Assembly (NCBI GenBank): GCA_965183885.1
Contig: OZ238992.1
Coordinates: 1,302,001-1,366,000, forward strand
Direction of reading: 5' to 3'
DNA: 64,000 nucleotides
Source: UWMA-0277 sp965183885
GTDB taxonomy: Bacteria > Bacteroidota > Bacteroidia > Flavobacteriales > BACL11
Shown: positions 8,729-17,816 of the stretch, piece by piece
Position numbering within the stretch: position 1 is the first letter of the stretch
Layout of the letters: each line of letters opens with the position of its first letter
The notes under the pieces: generated by a model
Told to the model about the DNA's origin: nothing
The model's input: the letters and a program-made list of their open reading frames with translations, nothing else
Database searches by the model: none
Program-made: the position numbers and the translations under genes

Positions 8729-10477
8729 TTAATTTATTTCCATAATAAAAGGAACTCTAGCTTGTATTTTATCACTTTTTAATAAAGTTTCAATAGGCTT
8801 GCTAAGTTCAGTCTTTAACCCAAGTTTAGTAAGCATTAGATCTGTAATATTACTTTGACCTTCTAGTTGTTCCATGATTTTTGTAAGAGGGTCAGTTTTT
8901 TTAGGTAAAGAAATTATTCTATAATCGTCTACTTTTGCTAAGTAAGCAGCAACATCTATTGCCTTTTCTAAGCCGCCATAAGTGTCTATTAAGCCTATTT
9001 TTTTAGCATCATAACCTGTCCATATTCTTCCTTGCCCTATTTCATCTACAGCCATAGTTGTCATTTCTCTACCTTCAGCTACATGTGTAATAAAGGTGTT
9101 GTAAATATTCTCAACACTTTTCTGTATTTTATTCTTTTCAAAAGAAGATAGTTTTCTGTTCATCCCCATGTCAGCATAGGTTGCAGTATTTACGGTGTCA
9201 ATTGTTATTCCTAATTTGTTTTTATAAAAAGATTTAAGATTAGGGATAAGACCAAATACTCCTATTGATCCTGTTAGGGTTGTTGGGTTTGCAATAATAC
9301 TATCAGCAGCACAAGCAATATAATAACCTCCACTAGCTGCATAATCACCCATAGATACTACAAGAGGTTTTTCAGTTTTAGCTAATATTGTTTCTCTCCA
9401 GATAACATCAGAGGCTAAGGCACTACCTCCTGGGGAATTTACTCTTAATACAATTGCTTTTACTTTTTTATCTTCTCTAGCTTTTTTTATTGCTTTGGCT
9501 GTAGTAATAGACCCTATACTTGTTTCACTTCCTTTTCCTGAGTTTATTTCTCCAGTTGCATAAATTATAGCTATTTTATTTCGGCTTATTTCTTTTTGTG
9601 TTCCTTTAACATGCTTATATTTACTTAAGCTGATAAGATTAAGCTCTTCCCCTCCACTAATTTTAATTAAAGAGTCTTCTAATTGATCTTGGTATATAAG
9701 TGCATCAACATAGCTTAAATCAAGGCAGCTATTTGCATCTTCAAGGCTTAAATTATTGGCATGGTTTTGTACTTGTAGTAGGCTAAGACCTCTTTGTCCA
9801 GCTATACTGTCCATAATATTATCGGAAAAAGAGTTAAGTAGTAATTGCATTTGCTCACGGTTAGCAGCACTCATTTTATCTAATACAAAAGGCTCAATAG
9901 CACTTTTAAATTTCCCGTGTCTTATTACTTGCACATCAATGTCTAGTTTTTCTAATAGGCCTTTATAGAACATAATTCCTGCTGATAATCCTTTTAGCTC
10001 TACCACACCCTCTGGGTTTAGGTAGATAGTATTGGCAACAGAAGATAAATAATATGCAGATTGACTATATACTTCAGCATATGCAATAATTTGCTTCCCA
10101 CTATTTTTAAACTCTAGTAATTTATTTCTGATTTCTTCAATTTGAGATAAGCCTGCATTTACGTAAGAGGTATTAATATAAATTGCTTTAATATTAGCAT
10201 CAGTTTTTGCTTTTTCTATATTATCTAACACTTGTTTAAGTTCAATAGATTGTTGATTTTCTCCAGAAAAGTTTAAATCTTTAAACGGGTTCTCTTCGGT
10301 ACGCTCTACTACAGAAATGGTTGATAGGTTAATATTTAAGATGCTGTTTTCTTTTATGCTTACTTCTTCTTTTGGGCTTTTTACAACAATAAGACTAATG
10401 AATAATGCTAATAGTAAAACGACAGATATTACAATGCTAATTATTGTAGCTAGAATGTTTTTAAAGAATGATTTCAT
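8729..10477 (-). CDS. sppA: Signal peptide peptidase SppA, 67 kDa type
   Basis: This 582-residue protein has one N-terminal transmembrane segment (residues 7-32) and two tandem SppA/ClpP-like domains. The general-base lysine is in VIRHGKFKSAIEPF (N-terminal repeat, about residue 187) and the nucleophile serine in DYAASGGYYIA (C-terminal repeat, about residue 382), the Ser-Lys arrangement of E. coli SppA. It degrades cleaved signal peptides at the inner membrane. It is divergent from folK and appears monocistronic. Confidence 0.95.
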   Translation of the reverse strand: MKSFFKNILATIISIVISVVLLLALFISLIVVKSPKEEVSIKENSILNINLSTISVVERTEENPFKDLNFSGENQQSIELKQVLDNIEKAKTDANIKAIYINTSYVNAGLSQIEEIRNKLLEFKNSGKQIIAYAEVYSQSAYYLSSVANTIYLNPEGVVELKGLSAGIMFYKGLLEKLDIDVQVIRHGKFKSAIEPFVLDKMSAANREQMQLLLNSFSDNIMDSIAGQRGLSLLQVQNHANNLSLEDANSCLDLSYVDALIYQDQLEDSLIKISGGEELNLISLSKYKHVKGTQKEISRNKIAIIYATGEINSGKGSETSIGSITTAKAIKKAREDKKVKAIVLRVNSPGGSALASDVIWRETILAKTEKPLVVSMGDYAASGGYYIACAADSIIANPTTLTGSIGVFGLIPNLKSFYKNKLGITIDTVNTATYADMGMNRKLSSFEKNKIQKSVENIYNTFITHVAEGREMTTMAVDEIGQGRIWTGYDAKKIGLIDTYGGLEKAIDVAAYLAKVDDYRIISLPKKTDPLTKIMEQLEGQSNITDLMLTKLGLKTELSKPIETLLKSDKIQARVPFIMEIN

Positions 10478-10541
10478 TTATGTTTGTTTTTTTGAGTTGA
10501 TAAAAATAAGCATTTTTAAGTTTAGGTTTTACTTTTCTTGC

Positions 10542-10549
10542 TATATTTG
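10542..10549 (+). promoter_or_regulatory. -7 promoter box for folK
   Basis: TATATTTG, a perfect TAnnTTTG match, lies 18 bp before ATG 10568. It falls inside the longer open frame starting at 10538, so the ATG at 10568 is the sensible start. Confidence 0.65.
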
Positions 10550-10567
10550 GTGACCATAAAAATAATA

Positions 10568-11053
10568 ATGAATACAGTTTATTTACAATTAGGTAGTAAC
10601 TTAGGGGAGAGAGCAGATCTTTTGCTTGCTGCTGTAGTTGCTATAGGGAGTAGGGTTGGAAGAATAAAGGAGGAATCTAAAGTATATGAAAGTACGCCTT
10701 GGCGTGTTGAAGGTCAGCAAAATTATTTAAATCAAATATTAAAAGTAGAAACAAAATTAACTGCAGAACAAGTATTAGAAACAATACTTGATATTGAAAA
10801 AGATTTGGGGAGAATTAGGCTTGAGAAGTGGGGAGAACGTTTAATTGATATTGATATTATTTTTTATAATGATGCTATTATTGAAACGGCAACATTATGT
10901 GTTCCTCATAAGCACATGCATAAACGTTTATTTGTATTAACTCCTTTAAATAATATTGCAAGTGAAATTATTCATCCAAAATACAATAAAACAGTTCAGC
11001 AGTTATTAGAGCAATGTAAAGATACTGAGTTAGTTGAAGAGTATGCAGTATAA
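10568..11053 (+). CDS. folK: 2-amino-4-hydroxy-6-hydroxymethyldihydropteridine diphosphokinase
   Basis: FolK transfers pyrophosphate from ATP to the pterin in folate synthesis. The 161-residue protein shows VYLQLGSNLGER at the start, the VYESTPW and QQNYLNQ segments, LDIEKDLGRIRLEKWGER, and the metal- and ATP-binding IDIDIIFYND followed by VPHKHMHKRLFVLTPL. The start is placed at ATG 10568, after the promoter box. Its last 11 bases overlap the next gene, implying translational coupling. Confidence 0.95.
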   Translation: MNTVYLQLGSNLGERADLLLAAVVAIGSRVGRIKEESKVYESTPWRVEGQQNYLNQILKVETKLTAEQVLETILDIEKDLGRIRLEKWGERLIDIDIIFYNDAIIETATLCVPHKHMHKRLFVLTPLNNIASEIIHPKYNKTVQQLLEQCKDTELVEEYAV

Positions 11054-11672
11054 GTTTATTGCTATTGAAGGAAATATTGGTTCAGGAAAAACAACATTAG
11101 CAAAGCTTTTAGCTAAGGATACTAATGCTCGTTTAGTTTTAGAGCAATTTGAAGATAATCCTTTTTTGCCCAAATTTTATAAAGACCCTGATCAGCATGC
11201 TTTTGCTTTAGAGCTATTTTTTATGGCAGAGCGTTATCATCAATTAAAAAAAGAGAAGGAGCAAGATTTATTTCAGCCTTATGTTATTGCAGATTATTTC
11301 TTTATAAAGTCAAAATTATTTGCTCAAAATAATTTAAAGAAAGATGAGGAGCAGTTATTTATTCGTCTTTTTGATATTATGCTTTCTTCTTTATCAAAGC
11401 CTGATTTATTGGTTTATTTATATGCTGATATAGATCGTTTACAGGAGAATATAAAAGTAAGGGGACGGTCTTTTGAACAGCAAATAACTGATGAGTACCT
11501 ACAAAACATACAAGATAAGTATTTGGATTATTTAAGGAAGCAAAACAATTTCCCGGTACTATTACTGGATGTATCTGGGGTGGACTTTGTTTCTGATAAA
11601 TTAGTTTATAAAAAGATTAAAGAATGTCTTATTAAAACTTATGATAATAAGATTTATCAAGAAATATTATAG
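11043..11672 (+). CDS. Deoxynucleoside kinase (copy 2, coupled to folK)
   Basis: The protein has 209 residues from ATG 11043 (an in-frame TTG lies 9 bp upstream). The P-loop GNIGSGKTTLAK is intact and the lid has KVRGRSFEQQI. The D/E-R-S position reads ADYFFIKSKLF, lacking the arginine present in the other copy (QDRTIYED); this form appears to be a folK-linked subfamily. It probably phosphorylates a deoxynucleoside, but substrate preference cannot be inferred. The stop overlaps the convergent sulfotransferase gene by 6 bp. Confidence 0.88.
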   Translation: MQYKFIAIEGNIGSGKTTLAKLLAKDTNARLVLEQFEDNPFLPKFYKDPDQHAFALELFFMAERYHQLKKEKEQDLFQPYVIADYFFIKSKLFAQNNLKKDEEQLFIRLFDIMLSSLSKPDLLVYLYADIDRLQENIKVRGRSFEQQITDEYLQNIQDKYLDYLRKQNNFPVLLLDVSGVDFVSDKLVYKKIKECLIKTYDNKIYQEIL

Positions 11673-12563
11673 CCAATGAGAAAGGTCTTTATTAATTAGC
11701 TTCTCTAATTTTTTTATATCCTCTTTGTAGTGTAATGTTGTTAACTTATTCACTAATTCAGGAGCTATTTTATTTGGCTTTGAATAGATGGATCTCAATA
11801 TAAATGTTATTAAAAATTCTGGAAGAACCTTACTAAACTCAATGTTAGGGATGAGATTGTTTTTTCTTAGTTTCATTATAATCCAACCTGAGAGCCCCTT
11901 TGGTGTTCCTGATACGTTTGCCTTCTTACTTGTATCGGGAATAAAACTATCATCTACATTTAGATATTCAAAAACTTCTTGAGTTATTTTTAAGGGGTCT
12001 TTAATAATATCCTCAAATAAGATTACTTTTATTTGTTCTTTAGGGAATAAATTATAATACCTACTTAGCTGCTTGTAATAATACCCTTTTTGTTTATAGT
12101 GATACAATGGACTCCAGTTTTCACTTCTTCTTTTGTCCTCTTCATTAAATGCTTTTTCAAAATTATCTATAGGCTCTCTGTCTGCTCTTCTTGCATGTAA
12201 ATAGTTTGAGTAAGCTCTTTTAACGGGCTGCCTGATAATAGCAATAACTTTAGTATCTGGCAGGTGTTCTTTTATAAGGGTAGGGCACTTTTTATTATAT
12301 ATGTAGGCTGGTGATGCTTCTCCTATTGCCTTTTCTTTTCTTACAGGGTCAAATAATGAATAGTATTCGTCAAAAGTTGTAGTTCTCTTAGCTTTCTTTC
12401 CTTTTAAATAATAAGAATCGTTATTAAGGTTATTAAAAAACATAGGTTCTTTAATTTGAGTCATGAAAACATCAGGGTGTTGCTTTAGGTAGGTGTATAA
12501 AGATGTTGTTGCCGCTTTCATGGCACCAATAATAAGAAAGTTGGGTTTTTTTTGTGTTGTCAT
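11667..12563 (-). CDS. Sulfotransferase domain protein
   Basis: A PAPS-dependent sulfotransferase is indicated by the 5'-phosphosulfate loop near the N-terminus (IGAMKAATTSLYTYL) and the 3'-phosphate-binding segment IIRQPVKRAYSNYLHA near residue 95. The acceptor may be a polysaccharide or other surface glycan; nothing nearby identifies it. I start at ATG 12563, because the longer frame uses a TTG inside a terminator hairpin. Length (298 aa) is normal for the family. Confidence 0.85.
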   Translation of the reverse strand: MTTQKKPNFLIIGAMKAATTSLYTYLKQHPDVFMTQIKEPMFFNNLNNDSYYLKGKKAKRTTTFDEYYSLFDPVRKEKAIGEASPAYIYNKKCPTLIKEHLPDTKVIAIIRQPVKRAYSNYLHARRADREPIDNFEKAFNEEDKRRSENWSPLYHYKQKGYYYKQLSRYYNLFPKEQIKVILFEDIIKDPLKITQEVFEYLNVDDSFIPDTSKKANVSGTPKGLSGWIIMKLRKNNLIPNIEFSKVLPEFLITFILRSIYSKPNKIAPELVNKLTTLHYKEDIKKLEKLINKDLSHWL

Positions 12564-12570
12564 ATTAAAC

Positions 12571-12604
12571 AAATAACCCTTCTTGGTAAGAAGAAGGGTT
12601 ATTA
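12571..12604 (-). terminator. Terminator after OmpA/TPR lipoprotein gene
   Basis: Inverted repeat AATAACCCTTCTT / AAGAAGGGTTATT with a short loop, 29 bp downstream of the lipoprotein stop on the minus strand. Confidence 0.75.
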
Positions 12605-12632
12605 ATTTTATAAAATCAATTTATAGTTTTAT

Positions 12633-14297
12633 TTACTTAATAAGGTTTTTGAATTCCTCATTTGCTCTTAGGTTTAAAAACTCAGCATCTACTCTTGCTT
12701 CAGCTTTGTAGTTAGCGTCTAAGTTAATTGCTCTTGATAGGCTGCTAATTACAGCATCATTATTTCCTGATCTTGCGGCAGCAATAGCGTTTAAGTAATA
12801 ACACTCAGCAGTATTATTATTACAGCTTGTTGAGTTATCTCCATTCATTAACTGTGCTAAAGCAGCATTGTACGAAGTTCCATTTTTGTAGAACCTTGCA
12901 GCTTTTGCATATTCACCTTGTCTTATATCTAATATAGCTTGGTTAAGCTCACTAGCATTAGCATCATTAAATAGTTTTTGTGCTTTTGCTAATTCACCTT
13001 TTCTTGCAGCTACAATACCTTTATTAATAGTAATGTCATCTTGTGTTCCTCCTAAAGCTTCTGCTTTTTCAAGAAATACCATAGTTTCATATAGGTTGCC
13101 ACTTGCTAAATGCATACAAGCAATGTTGTTGTATCCTCTCCAGTCATTGTGTAATTCAACTGCTTTGTTGTAAATAGTTTCTTTTGTTGTTAAATTATCA
13201 GTTAAAGTTGCTGAGAATAATAATTCTTTTACATCTAATACCTCAGGTGTAGTAGTAGATAAAGCAGCAATTTCTTCATCAGTTCTTTTTGGCTCGTAAG
13301 AACGGATAGTAATAATAGCTTTTCTTAGTTGAGGTAATACGTCTCCTTCTAATGCATCGTAAATTTCAGATAAATCTCTAATTTGTTGCTCTCTTAATTC
13401 TAAATCTTCAACAGAGTTTACAATTTTATTAATTCTTCTTCTGTCTTTAATTCCTGAAGCTCTTACTAAAGATTCAAATCCTTCCCAATCTTCACCAACT
13501 GAAGTTTCAGTATATAATTCACTGTTTCTAGCTCCATCAACTTTTAATGATCTTAATAGTCTTTTAGTGTAGCTAAGTGTACTTTTCATTCTGTTTTCAG
13601 AAACATCATCATTTGTATTTACTGATCCTTCAGGAGAAGCAAATGATTTTATTTCAATAGAATGAGTTTTGTAACCATTTTTAGCAAATGCTTTTAATCC
13701 TTTAATATCGTCATCACTTTTTTCAGTAGTTCTAATATTAGATTGGTTTACTAAAAAGTAGATAGTAGCAGTTTCTTCTAAAATAGTTTCATGCTCATAG
13801 CCGTGGTTGTTATCTGCACTTTCTTCATTTGATACTACTCTTGTAGGTGTTGCGATAACTCCTTGTGCTATTGTTCTAGGTCCTAAAACTTTTTCTTTTT
13901 TCTTAATTTTTGCTACTGCTCTTAGTTCTAAGCTAGCATCTTTCATATCACTATTGTAAGCAATCTCATCTTTATAAGAAAAGTCCCCTCCAGGAGTGTA
14001 GAAGATAGTTTTTTCACCACCTGCAGCTTTTTCTCCTTGGATAACAATTGATTTAAAAGCTGTTTCAGTTCCATTATAAACAAGAACAGGAGTAAATGTT
14101 ACATTTGCTTTTTTTGCAAAATATTTTTCAGCAAAAGTTGCATCTAAAGTTAGTGTAATTGTACCTCCGTGTGTTTCTAATATTTGAGGAGTAACAGCAA
14201 CATTAATTGTATCGTATTTTTTTGCCATTTTGTTTAGTCCACAACTACTTATTACAGCTGTTAAAGCTAAAACATAAAAGATTTTTGAAATTTTCAT
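12633..14297 (-). CDS. OmpA-like/TPR outer-membrane lipoprotein
   Basis: The 554-residue protein has a lipoprotein signal with VISSCG at residues 16-21. It contains a beta-rich N-terminal half, a central OmpA-like segment (ATIYFLVNQSNIRTTEKS followed by IEIKSFASPEGS and ENRMKSTLSYTKRLLR) and a C-terminal helical TPR region (about residues 360-550). This combination suggests an envelope protein contacting peptidoglycan and other proteins; in Bacteroidota similar proteins are abundant but not well assigned. It has its own -7 box and terminator, so it is monocistronic and probably well expressed. Confidence 0.78.
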   Translation of the reverse strand: MKISKIFYVLALTAVISSCGLNKMAKKYDTINVAVTPQILETHGGTITLTLDATFAEKYFAKKANVTFTPVLVYNGTETAFKSIVIQGEKAAGGEKTIFYTPGGDFSYKDEIAYNSDMKDASLELRAVAKIKKKEKVLGPRTIAQGVIATPTRVVSNEESADNNHGYEHETILEETATIYFLVNQSNIRTTEKSDDDIKGLKAFAKNGYKTHSIEIKSFASPEGSVNTNDDVSENRMKSTLSYTKRLLRSLKVDGARNSELYTETSVGEDWEGFESLVRASGIKDRRRINKIVNSVEDLELREQQIRDLSEIYDALEGDVLPQLRKAIITIRSYEPKRTDEEIAALSTTTPEVLDVKELLFSATLTDNLTTKETIYNKAVELHNDWRGYNNIACMHLASGNLYETMVFLEKAEALGGTQDDITINKGIVAARKGELAKAQKLFNDANASELNQAILDIRQGEYAKAARFYKNGTSYNAALAQLMNGDNSTSCNNNTAECYYLNAIAAARSGNNDAVISSLSRAINLDANYKAEARVDAEFLNLRANEEFKNLIK

Positions 14298-14326
14298 TTC
14301 GTTTTTTTTAAAATTATTAATTGCCG

Positions 14327-14334
14327 CAAATATA
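14327..14334 (-). promoter_or_regulatory. -7 promoter box for the lipoprotein gene
   Basis: The minus strand reads TATATTTG, 30 bp upstream of ATG 14297; perfect TAnnTTTG. Confidence 0.65.
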
Positions 14335-14402
14335 ATCTAAATTATTAGATGGCTGCAAATCTTACAACTAGCTTTTAAGCCAAACTATATTGCTATGTTA
14401 AT

Positions 14403-14936
14403 CTATTTAGAAATTTGAATTTTGTGCCATAAATCCCATATAACAATAGCTGTAGTAGCTGCAATGTTTAAAGAGTGCTTAGTTCCAAACTGAGGGATTT
14501 CGATTACTTCGTTACATTGGTTAATTACTTCTTGTGCTACACCATTAACTTCATGTCCCATAACAATTGCGATAGGTTGGTTAGGAACTTTAAAAGAATT
14601 TAGCATGGTAGCATCTTCAGTTTGTTCTATCCCTACAACATGGTAGTTTCTCTTTTTTAGTGTTGCAATAGCATCAAGAGTATTTTCTTGATATTCCCAA
14701 GTAACAGAATCACTTGCTCCTAAAGCAGCTTTTCTAATTTCTTTATTTGGAGGGCAGGCAGTAATGCCACATAGTATGATTTTTTCAATTAAAAAAGCAT
14801 CTGATGTACGGAATACAGCACCAACATTTAAGGCACTTCTAACATTGTCAAGAATTACAGTTATTGGTGTTTTTTCAACCTTTTTAAAGTCTTCAATATT
14901 TATTCTTCCTAATTCGTTGTTTTTTAACTTTCTCAT
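14403..14936 (-). CDS. SpoU/TrmH family RNA 2'-O-methyltransferase
   Basis: The 177-residue SPOUT protein contains all three SpoU motifs: NVRSALNVGAVFRTSDAF (motif 1, residues 31-48), VMGHEVNGV (motif 2) and IPQFGTKHSLNIAATTAI (motif 3, trefoil knot and SAM site). It should methylate a ribose in tRNA or rRNA; the target is not predictable. It lacks the N-terminal substrate-binding extension of RlmB and is close to the minimal TrmH/TrmL size. It is divergent from mutS across 35 bp. Confidence 0.9.
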   Translation of the reverse strand: MRKLKNNELGRINIEDFKKVEKTPITVILDNVRSALNVGAVFRTSDAFLIEKIILCGITACPPNKEIRKAALGASDSVTWEYQENTLDAIATLKKRNYHVVGIEQTEDATMLNSFKVPNQPIAIVMGHEVNGVAQEVINQCNEVIEIPQFGTKHSLNIAATTAIVIWDLWHKIQISK

Positions 14937-14940
14937 CTAT

Positions 14941-14948
14941 TATATTTG
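14941..14948 (+). promoter_or_regulatory. -7 promoter box for mutS
   Basis: TATATTTG begins 31 bp before the TTG start of mutS. The short distance supports the TTG at 14972 over the ATG at 15014. Confidence 0.6.
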
Positions 14949-14971
14949 TTGCAAAATTAAAGAATAAATTC

Positions 14972-17569
14972 TTGACAGCTAAAAAGAAGAAAGAAAAGAA
15001 AGAGACCCCTTTAATGGGGCAGTATAATACTATAAAAGCAAAGTATCCTGATGCGCTTTTGCTATTTAGGGTAGGTGATTTTTATGAAACTTTTGGGGCA
15101 GATGCAGTTGAAGCTTCAAAAATATTAGGGATTGTACTTACTAATAGAGCAAATGGTTCGTCTAATACAGAATTGGCAGGATTTCCTCATCATTCCTTAG
15201 ATACTTATTTGCCAAAATTAGTTCGTGCAGGAAAAAGAGTAGCAATTTGCGATCAGTTGGAAGATCCTAAGGCAACAAAAAAGATTGTAAAAAGGGGTGT
15301 TACAGAATTGGTAACCCCTGGAGTTTCGTATAATGATTTAGTGCTAGAGCACAAGAAGAATAATTTTTTAGCTGTTGTTTATTATGCTAAGGATAACCTT
15401 GGAGTTTCGTTTTTAGATATCTCAACGGGAGAATTTATGATAGCTCAGGGTAAGAAAGATTATATTGATAAGCTCTTACAGAGTTTAGCTCCTACTGAAG
15501 TAATTTATCAAAAGAAAAAGAGAAGGGAGTTTGAAGAAGATTTTGGAACTTCATTCCATACTTTTATGCTTGATGAGTGGGTATTTACGGATGATTATGC
15601 AAATGAGTTATTGTTAAAACAGTTCGATACTAAATCGTTAAGAGGTTTTGGGGTTGATGATTTAAAAAATGGAATAATTGCTGCTGGTGTTGCGCTTCAT
15701 TACCTTAATGAAACCAAGCATCATCAAACCAAACATATCTTGGCTGTATCACGGATTGAGCAAGATAGATATGTGTGGATGGACCGCTTTACCATCAGAA
15801 ACTTGGAGTTATTTTACTCTCCAAATGAAGGAGCAAAAACGCTTATAGAGGTATTGGATGCAACAAAATCCCCTATGGGATCTAGGATGTTAAAGCGATG
15901 GTTGGCACTTCCTTTAAAAGATGAAAAACAAATTAAGGAAAGGCATAATAGTGTCGCAGAGCTAATTAAAGATGATGCTTTAATTGAAGAGCTTTCAGCA
16001 AATATTGCAGCTATTGGCGATTTGGAACGTTTAATATCAAAGGTAGCAACCTTAAGAATAAATCCTAGAGAATGTGAGCGTTTAAAAGATGCTTTACTTG
16101 CTCTTAAGCCAATAAAAGAAGCGTGTAGTAAGCAACCATCTTTAAAAAATAGAACGGAAGGAATTCAACTTTGTGAGGATATTAAACAAAAAATAGAAAC
16201 TATACTTGCTCCTAATCCTCCTATGTTATTGCATAAAGGAAATGTAATTAATACAGGAGTAGATGTTAACTTAGATGAGTTGCGTGCTATACAAAACTCA
16301 GGGAAAGAGTATTTGGACAAGATGTTGGAGCGTGAGATTGAGCGTACAGGAATCCTATCTTTAAAAATTTCATTTAATAATGTATTTGGATATTATTTGG
16401 AGGTAAGAAATAGATATAAGGATCAAGTTCCTGAGGAGTGGATTCGTAAGCAAACTTTAGTAAGTGCTGAGCGTTATATTACTGAAGAGTTAAAAGAATA
16501 TGAGCAAAAAATACTAACAGCAGAGCAGCAAATCTCTGTTATTGAGGCTAAACTGTATCAGGACTTAGTACAGGATATTTCGGAATATATTCAGGATATA
16601 CAGCTTAATGCAAACATTGTTTCTCAGTTGGATTGCTTGCTTTCGTTTTCAATAATTGCAAAGCAGAATAATTATGTAAAAGCAAGTGTTAATACAGGTT
16701 CTGACTTAGTAATAAAACAAGGAAGACACCCAGTAATAGAGCAGCAGCTAGCAGCAGGGGATAAGTATATTCCTAATGATGTGTTTTTAGATAGAGAGCA
16801 GCAGCAGGTGATGATGATTACAGGGCCTAATATGTCGGGTAAATCGGCTTTATTAAGGCAAACAGCACTTATAGTACTAATGGCACAGATTGGTAGTTTT
16901 GTTCCAGCTCAATCGGCTGAAATAGGCTTAGTGGATAAAATATTTACTAGGGTAGGAGCTTCGGATAATATATCTATGGGAGAATCTACTTTTATGGTAG
17001 AGATGAATGAAACAGCAAGTATACTTAATAATCTATCGGATCGAAGTTTAATCTTATTGGATGAGATTGGTAGAGGAACTTCTACTTATGATGGAGTGTC
17101 TATTGCTTGGGCAATTGCAGAATATATTCATGAGCATCCTACTAAAGCAAAAACACTTTTTGCGACCCATTATCATGAGTTAAATGAAATGAGTGAGCAG
17201 TTCAATAGAGTTAAGAATTTTAATGTTTCTGTAAAAGAGAGTGGAAAGAATATTATATTTATCAGGACTTTAAAGGAAGGGGGAAGTGAACATAGTTTTG
17301 GTATACATGTTGCTAAAATGGCAGGTATGCCTAGGCAGATAGTAAAAAAAGCAGAAAAAATATTAAAACAGCTTGAATCTTTACGTACTAAAGAAGCAAA
17401 TACAACGGCAATTACTGAGAATGACGAGCTACAATTGAGTATTTTTAAACTTGATGACCCTATTTTGGAACAGCTAAGAGATGAAATAACAGACTTGGAT
17501 ATTAATACGTTAACTCCTGTTGAGGCACTGATGAAACTTAATGAAATAAAAAAACTGATAGGAAATTAG
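14972..17569 (+). CDS. mutS: DNA mismatch repair protein MutS
   Basis: The 865-residue MutS has the mismatch-reading Phe-x-Glu motif in FRVGDFYETFG (about residues 33-43), connector, core and clamp domains, and the C-terminal ATPase with Walker A TGPNMSGKSALLRQ (about residue 620) and Walker B LLDEIGRGTSTYDG. The start is a TTG: residues before the first ATG (TAKKKKEKKETPL) match the usual lysine-rich start of Bacteroidota MutS, and a -7 box sits just upstream. It is monocistronic and followed by a tRNA promoter. Confidence 0.96.
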   Translation: MTAKKKKEKKETPLMGQYNTIKAKYPDALLLFRVGDFYETFGADAVEASKILGIVLTNRANGSSNTELAGFPHHSLDTYLPKLVRAGKRVAICDQLEDPKATKKIVKRGVTELVTPGVSYNDLVLEHKKNNFLAVVYYAKDNLGVSFLDISTGEFMIAQGKKDYIDKLLQSLAPTEVIYQKKKRREFEEDFGTSFHTFMLDEWVFTDDYANELLLKQFDTKSLRGFGVDDLKNGIIAAGVALHYLNETKHHQTKHILAVSRIEQDRYVWMDRFTIRNLELFYSPNEGAKTLIEVLDATKSPMGSRMLKRWLALPLKDEKQIKERHNSVAELIKDDALIEELSANIAAIGDLERLISKVATLRINPRECERLKDALLALKPIKEACSKQPSLKNRTEGIQLCEDIKQKIETILAPNPPMLLHKGNVINTGVDVNLDELRAIQNSGKEYLDKMLEREIERTGILSLKISFNNVFGYYLEVRNRYKDQVPEEWIRKQTLVSAERYITEELKEYEQKILTAEQQISVIEAKLYQDLVQDISEYIQDIQLNANIVSQLDCLLSFSIIAKQNNYVKASVNTGSDLVIKQGRHPVIEQQLAAGDKYIPNDVFLDREQQQVMMITGPNMSGKSALLRQTALIVLMAQIGSFVPAQSAEIGLVDKIFTRVGASDNISMGESTFMVEMNETASILNNLSDRSLILLDEIGRGTSTYDGVSIAWAIAEYIHEHPTKAKTLFATHYHELNEMSEQFNRVKNFNVSVKESGKNIIFIRTLKEGGSEHSFGIHVAKMAGMPRQIVKKAEKILKQLESLRTKEANTTAITENDELQLSIFKLDDPILEQLRDEITDLDINTLTPVEALMKLNEIKKLIGN

Positions 17570-17576
17570 TTTTTAG

Positions 17577-17607
17577 TTTTGTAGTATTGAATATTTAATT
17601 AAATTTG
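17577..17607 (+). promoter_or_regulatory. Promoter of the tRNA-Gly/tRNA-Leu operon
   Basis: TTTTG (17577-17581) and TAAATTTG (17600-17607) are separated by 18 bp, a good -33/-7 pair. The predicted start is just ahead of tRNA-Gly. Confidence 0.65.
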
Positions 17608-17618
17608 CCGACCCTAAT

Positions 17619-17690
17619 GCGAGTGTAGCTCAGGGGTAGAGCATCACCTTGCCAAGGTGGGGGTCGTGGGTTCAAATCCCATCACTCGCT
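17619..17690 (+). tRNA. tRNA-Gly (anticodon GCC)
   Basis: Complete cloverleaf: acceptor GCGAGTG/CACTCGC, D-arm GCTC..GC, anticodon loop TTGCCAA with GCC at 17651-17653, and T-loop TTCAAAT closed by GTGGG/CCCAT. CCA is not encoded. The discriminator base is T. Confidence 0.97.
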
Positions 17691-17726
17691 CAGAGTTCTT
17701 TAATTTAGGAATAATACACACACCCT

Positions 17727-17812
17727 GCCCGGGTGGTGGAATTGGTAGACACGTTGGACTTAAAATCCAATGAGCAGTAATGCTCGTACGGGTTCAAGTC
17801 CCGTCCCGGGTA
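17727..17812 (+). tRNA. tRNA-Leu (anticodon TAA), island integration site
   Basis: Class II tRNA with acceptor GCCCGGG/CCCGGGT, anticodon stem TTGGA/TCCAA, anticodon TAA at 17761-17763, a long variable arm (GAGCAGTAATGCTC) and T-loop TTCAAGT. CCA is not encoded. The 3' part from 17791 onward is duplicated at 58372, showing that the T-arm/acceptor region is the attachment site. The left copy keeps the tRNA intact. Confidence 0.97.
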
Positions 17813-17816
17813 CATA
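17791..17816 (+). repeat. attL: 26-bp direct repeat in the tRNA-Leu 3' end
   Basis: The 26 bases GGTTCAAG...GGGTACATA are identical to 58372-58397. The flanks differ: preceding base G versus C, following base A versus G. Start-to-start distance between copies is 40,581 bp. Confidence 0.9.

Noticed and set aside
10538..10567. Upstream extension of folK
   Set aside because: It contains the -7 box TATATTTG and lacks similarity to FolK starts; ATG 10568 gives the usual N-terminus.
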